A program made the position numbers and the translations under genes. Below, one piece after another: positions 14,275-26,794 of a stretch of DNA of 64,000 bases. Below the pieces are notes generated by a model that was not told where the DNA came from, did no database searches, and saw only the letters and a list, made by a program, of their open reading frames with translations. The number at the start of each line of letters is the position of its first letter. Within the stretch, counting starts at the first letter, position 1. This DNA comes from Eonycteris spelaea (taxonomy: Eukaryota; Chordata; Mammalia; Chiroptera; Pteropodidae): contig PUFA01000166.1 in the NCBI GenBank assembly GCA_003508835.1, positions 3,741,501 to 3,805,500 on the forward strand. The letters are read 5' to 3'.

Positions 14275-14842
14275 GAGTCTTTTAAAATCCTTCAACAGAT
14301 GAATAAATAAAGATAAGTATTCAATGGAATACTACTATTCAGCCGTAAAAAGGAATTAAATCTTGCCACTTGAGACAACATGGATGGACTTTGAGGGCCT
14401 TTGTGTTAAGTGAAATAAAAAATCAGAAAGGACAAATACCATATGGTCTCACCTGATGTGGAATTTAAAAAATAGAACCAAAACAGAAAAAAACAAGCTC
14501 ATAGATACAGGGAACAGATTAGTAGTTTGCCAGAGGAGGGAATTGGAGGGGTGGGGGAGGAGAAATGGGTGAAGGGGGGCAAAAAGTATAACTTCCAGTT
14601 ACAAAATAAATTAAGTGCTAAGGATATAATGGCTGTAGTTGAATAATACTGATTGTATATTTGAAAGTTGCTAATGGAGTAGATTATGGAAGTTCTAATC
14701 ACAAGGAAAAAAATTCTAACTATATGGTAACAGATATTAACTAGACTTATTATGATAATTTTGCAGTAGATACAAATATCAAATTATTGTGTTTTACTCC
14801 TGAAACTAATGCTATTTATCAATAATACCTCAATTTTAAAAA
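14275..14842 (+). mobile_element. L1 3' fragment, sense
   Basis: This matches the very end of L1 ORF2 and its 3' UTR: 'gaatactactattcagccgt' at about 14,328, 'acatggatggactttgag' at about 14,379, a G-rich 3' UTR, and an A-rich end near 14,840. It is 5'-truncated and non-coding. Confidence 0.8.
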
Positions 14843-15680
14843 AGACAATGCAGTTTTCCACTGACTAAATTTCCCCCACAGTCTTATCTTCTTACTGTAA
14901 ACAGACAAAACACGTATGACATTTTGAGAAGTTGGCAACATATGGTAATTGTTTCCTCTTTTTTTTCTACAAAAACAAGTGTCTTGAAGTTTGATTAAAA
15001 AATCACTTATTCTAAGCAAGAATTCACTGATTAACCTTACATATCTTGACTCTCCTGTCATACCATCATCATCAATAAACATTTTTTCCTGTGTTTAATA
15101 TGCTGTTGCTGTGTCTGACACATTGTCATTGTAATTAATTATAGCTCTGTAAGGCAATGAATAACGGCATTAGTTATTAGGATTACTATTAAAGGTAAAA
15201 AAAAAATAAGCAATTTCTTTTCTTTAATTGCAAGAGACCAAATAAAACCACTTTGAGTAATTAAAAACACACACCACACACCACAAAACCATTTTAAAAG
15301 CTGAATTATGAAATTGGATGAACAATTTTGCTTACTATAGACCCAGTCTACAGTTCTTTTTTTTGTTTGCTTGATTTAATGTTTTTTCAAATTTGTTTTA
15401 TTCTCTATAGACAGTCAAGTTTTCTTAAAAGCAGGCACTATGTTGGTTCATCTTTGTATGTCAAGCACCTAGTACAAATGCTAGCACATTGTTGGGCTTA
15501 ATAATATCTGCCAAATGACGAACTCTCTAAGTCTCTTGAGGCAGTGCTCTTACCCGTTGTCTCTCAGGCATGCTCAGGGTTATTGGCTCGAGTGCCTTTA
15601 CTAAGGTCTCTGCTAGTCTACAGTCTACTCATTCTGAACTTCATTTTTCTCCTCTCCTTGGGGCCCAGGGATGTCCAATA
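14843..15680. other. Intergenic spacer, nothing recognised
   Basis: AT-rich, with no recognisable coding or RNA gene. A short CA-rich run occurs near 15,267-15,290. Confidence 0.45.
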
Positions 15681-15689
15681 AATAGTGTA

Positions 15690-15865
15690 GTGGTTATGGG
15701 AAAACCTATGGCATCGTGGAAGGAGCACTGGATTGACTAAGGCCAGGGTCTAGTACATGTGATCTTTGAGCAAATATTTAACTTCCTGATCTTCCATCTT
15801 TTATTTCCTCTGCACCTCAGTTTACTCTTCTGTCAATAGGGATAACAACCTCTACCTTTTTATTT
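15690..15865 (+). mobile_element. MIR SINE relic
   Basis: The order of motifs fits a MIR: 'gtggttatgggaaaaccta', a core with 'ctggattgac', then 'cctcagttt' with a following 'tctgtcaatagggataa'. It is ancient and diverged, with no tail or duplication left. Confidence 0.7.
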
Positions 15866-16239
15866 TTAAATTGGGCTTTGTGATTATAAACAAGACCTAT
15901 TCTGTATGTTGAAGTCTACAGAAGCAATTAAAGGACCTGGGAAAAATATGGCTGCAGCTTAATTTTTGGTCTCAGATAATTTTTTAAAGGTTAAAGTGTG
16001 TATGTTGGTTATGTATGTTATTATGAATACACGTAACAGTAAGTTTATCTCTCAGTTACTTTAGGGATTGAAGATAATCTTTCTTTTGGTAGTCATTAGT
16101 TTCAAATTTGTAACAATTCAAAATCAGTATCAGGCCTGTCTGGAGGTTCTATTTTGAAGATGTCTCTCTCTATGTTATTTTGCTCATGGACAACTGCATT
16201 ATTAGTGTAGTAGAATAGATTTCTGTAGAGAAAGCAGAT

Positions 16240-16760
16240 AGTAATGAACTATACCCTTCAGGTATCCCAAGTGTCCCATGAGCACATGATGTCAGACCTA
16301 AACCCAGGGGTCATTCTGGAGTCCTTCCTACTCTTACCCTCATTGTTGAATCCACCAGCAATCCCTGCTGTCCCTTCTCCAAAGCACATGAGAAATCTGA
16401 GCGTTCTCTCTGTCTCCACTGCTATGCCTTCATCCACTGTCATTCACATCCACTAGCTAGTGCATGTCTTCCTAACTCTCTCCCGCTTCTACCTTTACCC
16501 ACTAAAATCTATTCTCTTCCTAGAGGCCCAAATGATCTTTTAGAAATATAAATTAGATTATATCATTCCCCGCTTTAAAGCCCTACCTTAGCATTTAGAT
16601 AAAATCCACACTCTTCTGACTAAACTCCAACTACCTCTCCCAAACCACCATGGCTACCTCCCTTCTGCCAGCTCTCTTCCACCCACCCAGTGACCTCTTT
16701 CTCTGCCTCACATAGTGCAAGCTCATTCACTCACTTCATGGGTATCTCTGTGGTTAATTG
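16240..16760 (-). mobile_element. Ancient interspersed repeat, antisense, family not named
   Basis: C/T-rich text with wording found in many mammalian relics of this sort ('aaatataaattagattatat' near 16,544, then 'aaagccctacc', 'aaaatccacactc'). Similar text recurs at 34.3-35.3 kb and 63.4-64.0 kb in this window, which supports an interspersed family. An L2-like identity is possible but unproven. Confidence 0.5.
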
Positions 16761-17219
16761 AAATAATATCTGGCACAGAATAGCATTCAAAGGGTGGAGT
16801 TTTATTACCCCTTACCTGGTGTTAATCATCCCCGTCAGCAGTCGAAGAAGGAAGAGTGGAGCCTTTAATGGATATGAGAAGGTGAAGAATGAGGTGTAAA
16901 CAAGATAGGAAAGGAATGCTGACCAGCAAGGCCCAGTGTGTTAGTTTTGTACATTTACACCACCAGCACAGCTCTCTTCAGTGCCCTGGGTCCAGCAGGT
17001 GTTGGCATTCTCACTTTTGTAGTAAGATTTAAATATGTAAGATGCTGAGGCTACCAGCTACTGCTGAGTGATGGGCAAAATCAAAAGTCACAGATGTTGC
17101 CCTCTGCCTCCTCAGTTCAGGAAGCTGAGGCTATTGCCTCAAGACTTCAAGAACCTGGAAGTTTGTGCATTTGATCGACTAACCTTGCTTTTCTGTAACA
17201 AAGTATTAGACCCAGATGT

Positions 17220-18100
17220 GTACTTTCCCTCTTCATTCACTCATATATGTTCATATATTGAGTACCTGCTATGTGCCAGGTCTGCTCTAGGTGCTTAGGA
17301 TACATCAGTGAGCAAAACAGAGAAAGATCCCTGCCCTTGTGGAGCCAAACTTCCAATAAATGATAGCATGGTATATAAGTTAATTATATAGTATATTAGA
17401 AGGTGATGGGCCCGTAAATGAAAAGTGATGCAGTGTGAGGAGGAGCAGTAGTACCTGAAGGTGGGATGGGGCAGATTGTGTTATTAAATAGAGTAGTCAG
17501 AGTAAGCCCTGTTGAAAAGAGAAATTGCATCAAAGTCTTGAAGAGGGTGGAGAATTAGTCAATGGACATCTTAGAGTAGAAAACAAGTATACCCAAGGTG
17601 GAAGTATGCTTGGTGTGTTCAGGGAAGAGAATGGCCAGTGTGGTTGTGTGCACAAATAATGAGAATAGAAGAAGGAGACAGTATTCGGTAATTGTCAGGA
17701 TCAGATGCTAAAGGGCCCTGTAAGCCATCATGAGGACTTTGGCTTTTACTCTGCTGAAATGGGAGCCTGTGCAGAATTTTGAGCAGAGATATCTCATGAT
17801 TTGACTTATTTTTTTCAAAAAGAACCGCTGCAGCTGCTATAATGAGAATAGATTGTAGGGAATTCAAGGCAGGAACCCAGGGACAAAGTGGGAGGTTGTT
17901 GCAGTAACCCAGGTGACAAATGGAGTGACTCCCATCAGGGCAGCAGCAGTGGAGGAGCTTAGAAGTGATAGCATTCTCAGTCTATTTAAAGAGAGCTAAT
18001 CCGATTTCCTCATAGATTAGAAGCAGGGTTGAGAGGCATCGAGAGACATTTAAATATGTTTGGCTTGAACAACTAGGAGGATAGAGTTGCCATTAACTAA
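17220..18100 (+). mobile_element. Ancient mammalian repeat with MIR/L2-like start
   Basis: It begins with the MIR/L2-type phrase 'gagtacctgctatgtgccag' (17,260) and continues with phrases typical of a common old mammalian repeat: 'ctaaagggccctgtaagcc' at about 17,708, 'tgagcagagatatctcatga' and 'gttgttgcagtaacccagg'. Related text appears at 39.6-40.0 kb, 41.1-41.4 kb, 49.1-49.4 kb and 56.6-57.1 kb. It is non-coding. Confidence 0.6.
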
Positions 18101-18109
18101 GATGGGAAT

Positions 18110-18450
18110 GACTGAGTGGAGAAGGTTTTTTGGGGGAATTTGACAAAAAATTGGAATGAACTATTGATATAAACAAATGAATGAATCACAAAGGCATTTC
18201 ACTGAATGGAAAAAAAAACCAGTCCAAAACATTTACATAATATACAAATGGTTCCATTTGTATGACTTTGGAAAAAGATCATGCTATATGAAAACGAACA
18301 AACCCATGTTTTCCAGGGCTTAGGGTTGAGAGGTAGGTTTCACTACAAAGGGACAGTATGAGGGAATTTGGCTGTGAATAACCTTCTATATTCTAATTGT
18401 GTTAGTTTTATGAATCTATTATACCTGTTAAAATTTATAAACAGCACACC
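18110..18450 (+). mobile_element. Old L1 3' fragment
   Basis: Diverged text resembling old L1 3' ends ('aatatacaaatggttccatt' near 18,239, 'atacctgttaaaatttataa' near 18,421). Assignment is tentative. Confidence 0.45.
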
Positions 18451-21400
18451 AAAGCAGAGTTAATTTTATGGAAAGTCCATTTAAAATTAACATATTAGAA
18501 CATTAAAAAATATTACATAGGTGTTTCAGGAAATTAATAATATGTATTTGTATCTAGTAATATGTGTGGAATTTGTCAGCTTTTAAAAATTGTAATTTGA
18601 TTTCTTATTTTAAATCAGGAGCATTTTTGCACTTGATTTTTACACATAATATTGTATTGCCATTCATAAAGAGGCTGTTCAATCGGATAGGTCTCAGGCT
18701 CCCACAAAACCGGAACTGACCCTGTGGTGCCAGAACAGACATCAGACTGGAGACCCTGTGCAGTAAGAAGGTTGCTATTGGCCTATATTTCTCTGCTTGC
18801 TAGGACGGTACCCTATTAGTCAGTGGTTATATACAGGTTCACCATCAATACTGTGGGTGCAGATGGTGGATTAAGGGGGCTACTCCTGGACACTGGAACC
18901 CTACAGACAGAGCCCTGCAGGGATAAGAGCAATGAGAACATAAGCAGGAAGGCAGAGTTTGGGTAACAACAGCAGGGATGCCTGAGGGTACCATACAACC
19001 TCTATTTCTAGGAGGAAACTGCCTTGGCTATGTCACAGAAGGTAACGTTCAAGGACTTCAACCACCACAAGCATGGTCTGGGGGACGTTCCGGGCTATAG
19101 TGACAAATATAGATGGAGAAAACTGCTGGGATGATTTCCACTTTTGACAACTGAGGTGTGAGACGTCTGTTGGGCATCCACGTAGAACTGTTGAGTACAG
19201 AGTTGAATATATGAGTCTGTAGTTCAGGAGAATGATTCTCCCTTTCCTTTCCTATTTTTATTCCTGTCATTCTTTGACCTTCAAGAGTTTAGCCAAGGAA
19301 TGAAAGAGGACTCAGAGGAGGCACAATTGATTTGGAGGTTCAGGATGAGCTGGCTACCTTCCTACAGAGGGTACCCACGTTTCCTCCCCAACTAGGAAAG
19401 GAAGTGTCAGGGAAGAGGAGAGAGGTAAAGATGAGAGGGGAACCAATATGAGCTTTCTTGTTGAGTAGGTCTTGTAGACCTGATTTCCCACCAGACTAAG
19501 TTCTAGGGATGGGGTATAACTTGATACCGCCCCCCCCAACTCCCACCTCACCAACACACACAGATAGCTTTGTGAGATATATGAATAGAGGGGATCTGTG
19601 CACCCTCTTCTGAGTTGAGCCCTAGGAGCCTGCAAGACAGTAAAAGAAATGGTATATCTAGTAGATAAGACCTGAAAAACCTTTCAGAATTCTCTGAACT
19701 CCAGTGGGTCCAGAATCACCAATGTACCCAGGAGTGTCACCAAAATAGGCTGGATTCATTACAACGCTTGTGTATGGAAGTAAGGGGGGAAAAAAATCCA
19801 ATTCAAACTAATTAAACAATAAATGAATTTTTGGCTCCATAATAAAGCTCAGAGGTAGGAGTGATTTGATCAGGCACTAGCTCCATTGTTGTTCTCTTAT
19901 GGGTGTGCTTTGTCTTCAGGCTGGCTTTCTTACTAATAGCAAACTGGTTCTATCACATCCAGGTCTCACATCTGTCTGTTCAAGGGAACTTATTTTTCTA
20001 ACCATGAAAAAATACTCCTCGGTTTCAGTTTGCACCAATGCAGTCACGTGCTTACCCCTAAAAGAATCACTGTGACTAAGGACTTGCCATTAAGGAAAGA
20101 AGGACGAGATTATGCCTGAGCCAATCGGGATCCACTGATGTAACTGTTGGGAGAGGTGGTGGTTTATGTCAACCCCATTCCAATTATACTACATAATGGA
20201 GAGGAATTCCGTGGATTCTGGAGCAGCAACCAATAATCTCAACCATGTAGATGTAGAGAGCCACATTCCTAAAAGCGTTTTGTGGGTAGCAGTGAGAGCC
20301 TACTCAATAGCAACTTTGCGAATAGTTAGAGACCGAAAGGGGGCGATGGACATCTTAGCAGATGTCAGAATCTGTGATAATGACCAAGGACTAGATTCCC
20401 TGCCGATTTCATCTTTGACACCTTTGTATTATTCACTCTATGGAAACTTAGATATAATTGTGAAGAAAGAGGGCACCCAGCAATGACTAAATTAAGTTTC
20501 TGCTACCTCAGCTTTGTGTGAACTTGGAGTAGAAATTAAAATGTAAAATATGAGGTGGTATTTCTTACCCATCAGAGTTTAAGCACTAAGACTCATGCCT
20601 TCAGAGATAACTTCCAACAAATCTAGGTTAATAGGCTAGGAAGAGAGACCTTCTGCAAATTTGTCTATTGTAGGTCTTGTCCTTCAAGGCTTAGCTTTTT
20701 TTGGGAAGGCTTCCTGACCAGCCAACCAGAGGTCCTCCTCAAAACTGTGCTTTGCTTTTATCCTCTTGTTTGTGGGTGTCTTTGGAAGGCCTGAGGCTCT
20801 GTCTGATGTGTACCTCTGGTCTTTAAAAGGCATTGTGTTCAGAATATGGTATCTGAGAGCTTTCTGAAAATAGCTCTGCCTGTTTTTGATATTTCTGATA
20901 TCCGGATATTTCTGGAAATAGCTCCAACAAATATCTGTTGTTTTGTTTTTGTCAAATTTTTTTTAAAAAGAGTTAATGATTATAAAAATATCTTGCAGAC
21001 TATTTGCAGTCTAACAACCAGTAAGAGAAAGTGCTTCCTTTGTAGGTCAATTGAGGAGCTCTTTGGGGCAGATGGAGTCTCATGGCATCTTGCCCTAAGT
21101 TTGATGATTTCCAATGCCTATACCTTTGAATGTTTTTACTTTCTAGTTTCCTGAACTAAGCCCTGTGACGTATACTTAATTTAGGTTCTAGACAAAAAAC
21201 AGGGTTTGCTAAAGGGGCTGGGGCCCATCCACAAGCAAACCCATTGCCATTAGAAGAAAAGTCAAAGGCTGAATTTTGAGCATGCCATCAGATGTGAAAA
21301 GAAAATTTTGACTTGCTATATGGGTTCCGTGGTCCAGAAATGATCATAAATATATTTAACAAAATTGCAGACTCTGAATTGCTTTCTCTGTGGGCTAGGT

Positions 21401-21680
21401 AAAATTGGATTTCTTTTGTGCAGCAAAATCAAAGATTTAAAATTTGGATAATGACAAGCAAAACAAAACAGACTTTTATGACCTGACATTTTCTCTTCAA
21501 TTATAAAGCCTATGTGTTGAGAGAAGATAGGGAAAGAGCAATATAAGAGTCAGAAAGAATGGTAGGAAGAGCAGTGATGTTTTTATTCTTTCAGAGTGAG
21601 CAATGAGTTTACACATGTAGGAAAAGAAACTACCTAAAGTAGGGTGGTTTCGTTCTTGAAGGAAGGAAAGGTTTTGTTTC
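18451..21680. other. Intergenic stretch with no recognised gene
   Basis: No exon of a known gene is recognised. The longest frame here is 106 codons at 20,166-20,486 (separate entry). The flank 19,790-20,160 reads like a diverged old repeat. Short G/C-rich segments near 18,700-19,000 and 19,050-19,650 carry frames of 60-93 codons without similarity. Confidence 0.45.
20166..20486 (+). other. Unassigned 106-codon open frame
   Basis: An ATG-to-stop frame of 106 codons, one of the longer ones in the window outside known repeats. I recognise no domain, signal peptide, membrane segment or low-complexity tract. The first dozen residues are polar and mixed, and the end is lysine/glutamate-rich. There is no promoter-like CpG cluster, and the frame lies in a region that looks like old repeat on its left side. 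It may be chance, a fragment of an unrecognised element, or an exon of an unannotated transcript. I do not call it a gene. Confidence 0.2.
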
Positions 21681-21688
21681 TGACAGGT

Positions 21689-21696
21689 GATGTGTG

Positions 21697-21733
<37 letters not shown>

Positions 21734-21747
21734 CACGCACGTGTGCA
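21689..21747. repeat. (GT)n tract continuing into alternating purine-pyrimidine DNA
   Basis: A GT dinucleotide tract of roughly 20 units runs into 'gtgcgtgcacgcacgtgtgc', so alternation of purine and pyrimidine continues with CG steps. Such DNA is prone to left-handed helix formation. Confidence 0.9.
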
Positions 21748-21799
21748 TGAAGCGCGGGTTGGAAGTAGATGGTTGAGTGCTTGGAGAAGGGTAAAAAGG

Positions 21800-21965
21800 T
21801 AAGTAATACTTATTAGCTACCATATTCCAGTGCCAGATACTACCGAGAGCTTTATATGATCTCACTTAATATGTACAGCTGCCCTATGAAGTAGCTGTTT
21901 CTTTTCATTACTATTTTATATGTGAGGAAATTGAGCCTCAAAGAGATGAATCCAAAGTAATGCAT
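21800..21965 (-). mobile_element. MIR SINE relic, antisense
   Basis: The phrases 'ttattagctaccatattcca', 'ctcacttaat', 'gaggaaattgagcctcaaag' are those of an antisense MIR. Diverged and truncated. Confidence 0.65.
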
Positions 21966-23220
21966 CCCTTGTCTTGGTTATGGACAAGATTCAAAACAAG
22001 GTGCATGTCTCCAAAAATCCATTCTCCTCATTTTATTACATCATGCTACTTCTTAAAATATCCACATTATACTTTTAAGAGTCAAAATATAAGGAAGCAA
22101 GACCAAAGAAGTTTAGAAAAAATAGAGGTGTGTGACTCAGTCCTTCAGTTTATTAAACCTAACAAGGCCTGAGACAACTGCTTGGGAATGACACAACAAA
22201 GCTCTCCTTAGGTACATTATGTTTTGTATTAATTATTATTTTTTATTTTATAAAAACGTTTAAAAATGCCAACTTTATTGAAAGAAGGCTTACAGATAGA
22301 TAGCAGCAAATTGTCAGATTTATTTTTCTAAGACCCAGGCCTATGATAAACTAATTTAACTTCTAGCCAATTAAAAAAAGTGATCAAATTATATAATTAA
22401 GAGGAAGAGGACATAAAATAGTCTGTGTTATATGAATATAATTTTGTATATTTTTAAAAAAGTACTCTCCCTGGCTATTCAGATTTTGTTAAACTCCCAT
22501 GCTACGAATTGAAGAAAATCTGATGTTCTCAAAGTTTCTTCAAATTCCTGAGATTCAGGGCCAACTTTCGTTCGAAGCTTCTGCTTTCTCCAATAGTGAT
22601 TATCTTGATATCCACGGCATGTCACTCTTCTTCTGTTGACACTAATGCAGATGTGAAATTCAGCTATCTCCCTAATTTCTACAAGAAATGAGTCACACAA
22701 AGTGTTATATGTTTAGCAGACCTTATTAAAGGCTTACGGAGATGGCCGCATTTACATTAGAGTAATGTAAATGGTTTTAAACTGCATCTGTATTTCATCA
22801 ACTTCAAGACATGCAACTTTACACATTTTGATATCTCTGAAATGAGAATGTGTCTTACAATCAATCAAAAAGACATGTCATTTCTTTCTTAGTGGTATGT
22901 AATGATACATTTTACAATTATCGGCATCTTAGATCCAATGAAAAAGGGAATTCTACTTCTCTGTTTTTATAAAGTCCTCTGTGATTTCCACTACTTGAGT
23001 TCCACCTTTTTGCCATGGTAATTTGATTCATTCTGGTGCTGTGTGTCACATTTCCTCAGCCCGCTTCTGATTTCAGCAGTAACTGCTGTGGGCAGTTCCA
23101 TACCAGGTCACACTAACAATATTACCTTGACTGTGCTGCGTCTTTTCACTTTTTGCTGCAAATAAATCTGCCTTGCCAAGTGTAACTGCAGAACCAGCTT
23201 AAAATGGTCCTATCCTCTTT
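21966..23220. other. Intergenic spacer, nothing recognised
   Basis: AT-rich, no coding exon recognised on either strand. The part at about 22,480-23,200 is less repeat-like, but no function can be assigned. Confidence 0.45.
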
Positions 23221-23224
23221 AATG

Positions 23225-23725
23225 AGACACTGAGCTGCTTTTCAGAGACAACAGATCAAAACCACAAGTCATATAGCCAAAATATGTGCAGAGTAGAAAA
23301 CTCCAACCCCCAAACTGAAGTCTTACTCTCCCCCACCTGAAACCAAAGGACCAGGACACAACCAGAAGCTGAATGCTGGAACTCTTTCAGAAGTAAAATT
23401 TCCGTTGTCCAAGAAGATCCGGTGTTGACCCCCCCTTACCATAAATGACCAAGCTCCAAGATCCTCCAATTAAAACTTGCCCTGCCTGCACTTCTCCATA
23501 CTGTTCCCCCTAAACCTTTAAAAATCTGCCCTGAACCCTACATCCAGTAGTTCAGGCTTTTGAGCATTAGCTTCTCAGTCACCTGGGTGGCACCATTCAT
23601 AATAAATTAGCCAGTCTTTTCTCTATTGCAATTCTCTGTGTTTAGTGTCTGGCGCTGCTAACACAGGGCAGTGGGACTCTTTCTGTTAGGTAGCACAAGC
23701 ACAGCTCAGAAGGGTGGAGCTCAAC
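23225..23725 (+). mobile_element. Probable solo LTR of an endogenous retrovirus
   Basis: The segment has LTR architecture in sense orientation: a U3-like part rich in A and C, a possible TATA-like 'cctttaaaaatc' near 23,515, a run with 'gagcattagcttctcagtca' (23,562), an AATAAA at about 23,602, then a U5-like stretch ending near 'gggactctttctgtt'. No gag, pol or env text follows, so it looks like a solo LTR. Class and borders are uncertain. Confidence 0.6.
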
Positions 23726-24289
23726 ATCCCCAAGGGGAACCTTCAACTAATGGGTGTTAGGAGCTGACGTGTATGGGCCCCTGCCTCTCTTTTCCAGGGT
23801 GATAATTTAGAGGGGCATTCTATATACTTCTCAGGAGGTTCTGGACAACTCAGCCCCACAGTGACGACTTTGTAACATACTTTCTACTAGTTTTTGCCCC
23901 TTCCCTTTATCACCCTCCTAGTTTTCTCACTCCTGCTCCCTGAGATCACCTCTCAAATGATCTGTACACAAGTCCTTGTTTCAGGCTGTGGTGTGGAATT
24001 TTGTTTTGTTTTGTTTTGGTGGGAAGGAACTCAAGCTAGGACTCTCTTTGTACTCTCCTTCTCAGAGCCCCCTCCTTCCTTAAGCAGAAACATTCAGCTC
24101 TTTCTGTTCCTCATATTCAGCTCAGGCTCTCCTTTTGCATATTTCAAATGCAGCTTCGAAAAGATTTTTGTAAAGGTATGTATATCCAATTCTCTCTAAG
24201 GCCAGGGGTAGGGAGTGTTTTAGTTTTTCAGCCTAAATTCTTATAGAAAGAAAAACTAAGGACCTATGCCATCCCAGCCCTAAGCAAAC

Positions 24290-26240
24290 ATGAATCTACT
24301 TTTCTCTTACTATAGATATTCCTTTTCTGGACATATCATATAAATAAAATCATATATAGTTTTTTTTTTATGTGTTTGGCGTCTTTGATTTGGCATGTTT
24401 TTAAAGTTTTTTCATATTGTAGCATGTGTCTGTATTTTATACTTTTTTTTATTATATTGGCATTCCATTATGGATATACCACATTTTGTTTATGCCTTCA
24501 CCAGTTGATGGATATTCGGGCTTTCTACTTTTTGGCTATTATTAATAATGCTGATGTGAACATTAATGTACAAATCTTTGTGTGAACATGTTTTATTACT
24601 CTCAAATAGATATGTAAGAATAGAATTGCTGGGTCATATGAAAAACTTATATTTAACCTTTTAAAAAAACTGCAAAACTGTTTTCCAAAGTGTACTTCTT
24701 CACATCCCCACCAGCAACGTATGAGAATTTCTTTTTCTTAACACTTTTGCCACCAACTGTTATTGTCTGTCTTTCGGATTATAGCCATCCTGGTGGCTAT
24801 GAAGTGGTAACTCCTTGTGTTTTTAATTTGCATTTCTCTAATGACTAATGATGTTAAGCATCTTTCCATGTGCCTATGAGTCATTTGAACATCTTCTTTG
24901 AGAAATGTTTATTCATATCTTTTGTTCTTTTAATCTATATATATGACTGACAAATATTTTTTCCAATCTGTGGCTTGTCTTTTCATTTTCTTAATGACGT
25001 GTTTTCAGTGCAAAGTTGTTTTTTTTAAATTAATTTTTAAATAATTAAAAATTCACAGGAAATTACAAAGATAGTATAGAAATCCTATGTACTCTTCACC
25101 CAGTTTCATTCCCAAATTTTGAGTTTTGTTAAGTCCAATTTATTAATTTTCTTCTTTTATGGATCATACTTCTTGGGTTGGGTCTAAAAAAATCTTTGTC
25201 TAACCCAAGGTCTTGACATTTCCTTCTGTTTTATTCTAAAAGTTTTGTAGCTTTAGCTCTTACATTAATGTCTCTAACCCATTTTGTTGCTTTTTGTATA
25301 TTATGTGAGGCAACTTGTCTACTTTTTTTTTCATGTGAGTAGCCAGCACCATTTGTTGAAAACAACTTTTCTATCAAGCTGCCTTTGTCATAAATCAACT
25401 GGCCATAAATATAAGGGTTTATTTCTGAACGCTCAAATCTGTTTCATTGATCTATGTTTATCCTTATGTCAGTACCAAATTCTTTTGATGACTAGAGCTT
25501 ATATTGCTTCAAAAAATGAAAGTTCTCCAATTTTGTTCTTTTTCAAGAAATTTTGGCTACTCTGTCTTTTTGATTTCCATGTACATTTTAGGTACAGTTT
25601 GTCAATTTCTGCAAAAATGCCTACTGGACTTTTGATGGAGATTGAGTTGAATCTATGGATCAGTTTGGGGAGAACTGTCATTGTAGCAATATTGAGTATT
25701 CCTATTGGTAAACATGAAATGTCTCTTCATTTATTTTATTTAGATCACATTTAATTTTCCAGGCAATGTGTTGAAAATAGTATTGTGTAGGTATTGCACT
25801 TGTTTTGCTAAATTTCTTTTTATATTTCTCTTTAGTACTTTTGTGAGTGGAATTGTTACATTTTTTATTTTCAGGTGGTTCATTCTAGTATATAGACATA
25901 CAATTTATTTTTGTATATTATCTCGTATTCTGTAAACTCCTATTTGTTAATAGGAGTTTGTGTGTGCACATGTGTGTATTCCTATCCTCTACAAAAAGAA
26001 TTATATTGCAAATAAAGACAATTTTACTTCTTCTTTTTAATCTGGATGCTTTTTTTTCGTTTTCTTGTGATTGTACTGGCTAGAACCTCTAATACCGTGT
26101 TGAACAAAAGCTGGAAGAGCTGACATTCTGGCATTATTTCTTCACCATTACGATGTTAGCTGTAGGTTTTTCACAGATGCTCTTTATTATATTGAGGAAG
26201 TTCTTTTCCTCTTTCAAGTTTGCTGAGAACATTTTTACAG
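24290..26240 (-). mobile_element. Antisense L1 (3' end and ORF2), first part
   Basis: The minus strand carries L1 ORF2 sequence. On the plus strand this shows as typical antisense phrases: 'gctattattaataatgctg' near 24,535, 'ttgctgggtcatatg' near 24,626, and 'tttaatttgcatttctctaa' near 24,822. A different, older A/T-rich piece interrupts it at about 25,035-25,130. The apparent 156-codon plus-strand frame at 25,284-25,754 is an antisense artefact of the L1 ORF2 relic. Confidence 0.8.
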
Positions 26241-26790
26241 CTTTATTGAAATATAATAGACAATTAGTTGCTCATATTTACAGTGTACAATCCAATGAAT
26301 TTTTTTTCAATTATAATTGGCATACAATATATTAGTTTCAGGTGCACAGCATAGTGATTAGAGATTTATATAACTCACAAAGCGATCACCCCAATACATA
26401 AACACACTTCTGCCCCCTTACATATTTATTACAATATTATTGACTATATTCCTTAAACTACACTTTATATGTCCATGACATTTTTGTAATTATCCATTTG
26501 TACTTCTTAATCCCTTTGCACTTTTTCATCACCTCCACCAGCTCCCTCCTGTTTAGTAGCCCTCAAAATAGCCTCTATATCTATGAGTTTGTTTGTTTTT
26601 TTTGTTATTTTGTTCTTTAGATCCTACATGTACATCTACATTCTACATCTACATGTACGTGAAATCACATGGCATTTGTCTTTCTCTATCTGACTTACTC
26701 CATCCAGCACAATGCCCTCTAAGTCTATCATGCAATATCTTTTTCCATCCCCTTACTTTTAGTCTCTGTGTGTCTTTAAATCTGAAGTGA
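26241..26790 (-). mobile_element. Second antisense L1 3' end inserted in the first
   Basis: A new L1 3' end begins here ('acagctttattgaaatataa' at about 26,237; 'cagcatagtgattagagatt' at about 26,347; 'ttcatcacctccaccagctc' near 26,525). It lies between two pieces of a continuous L1 ORF2 relic that resumes after 27,365, so it is a nested insertion. Two L1 3' ends may be stacked around 26,300. Confidence 0.65.
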
Positions 26791-26794
26791 GTCT

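Noticed and set aside
23225..23725. A retained endogenous retrovirus with genes next to the LTR
   Set aside because: No gag, pol or env-like text was seen on either side, so only a solo LTR is supported.
25284..25754. A 156-codon plus-strand frame
   Set aside because: It is the complementary strand of an L1 ORF2 relic.
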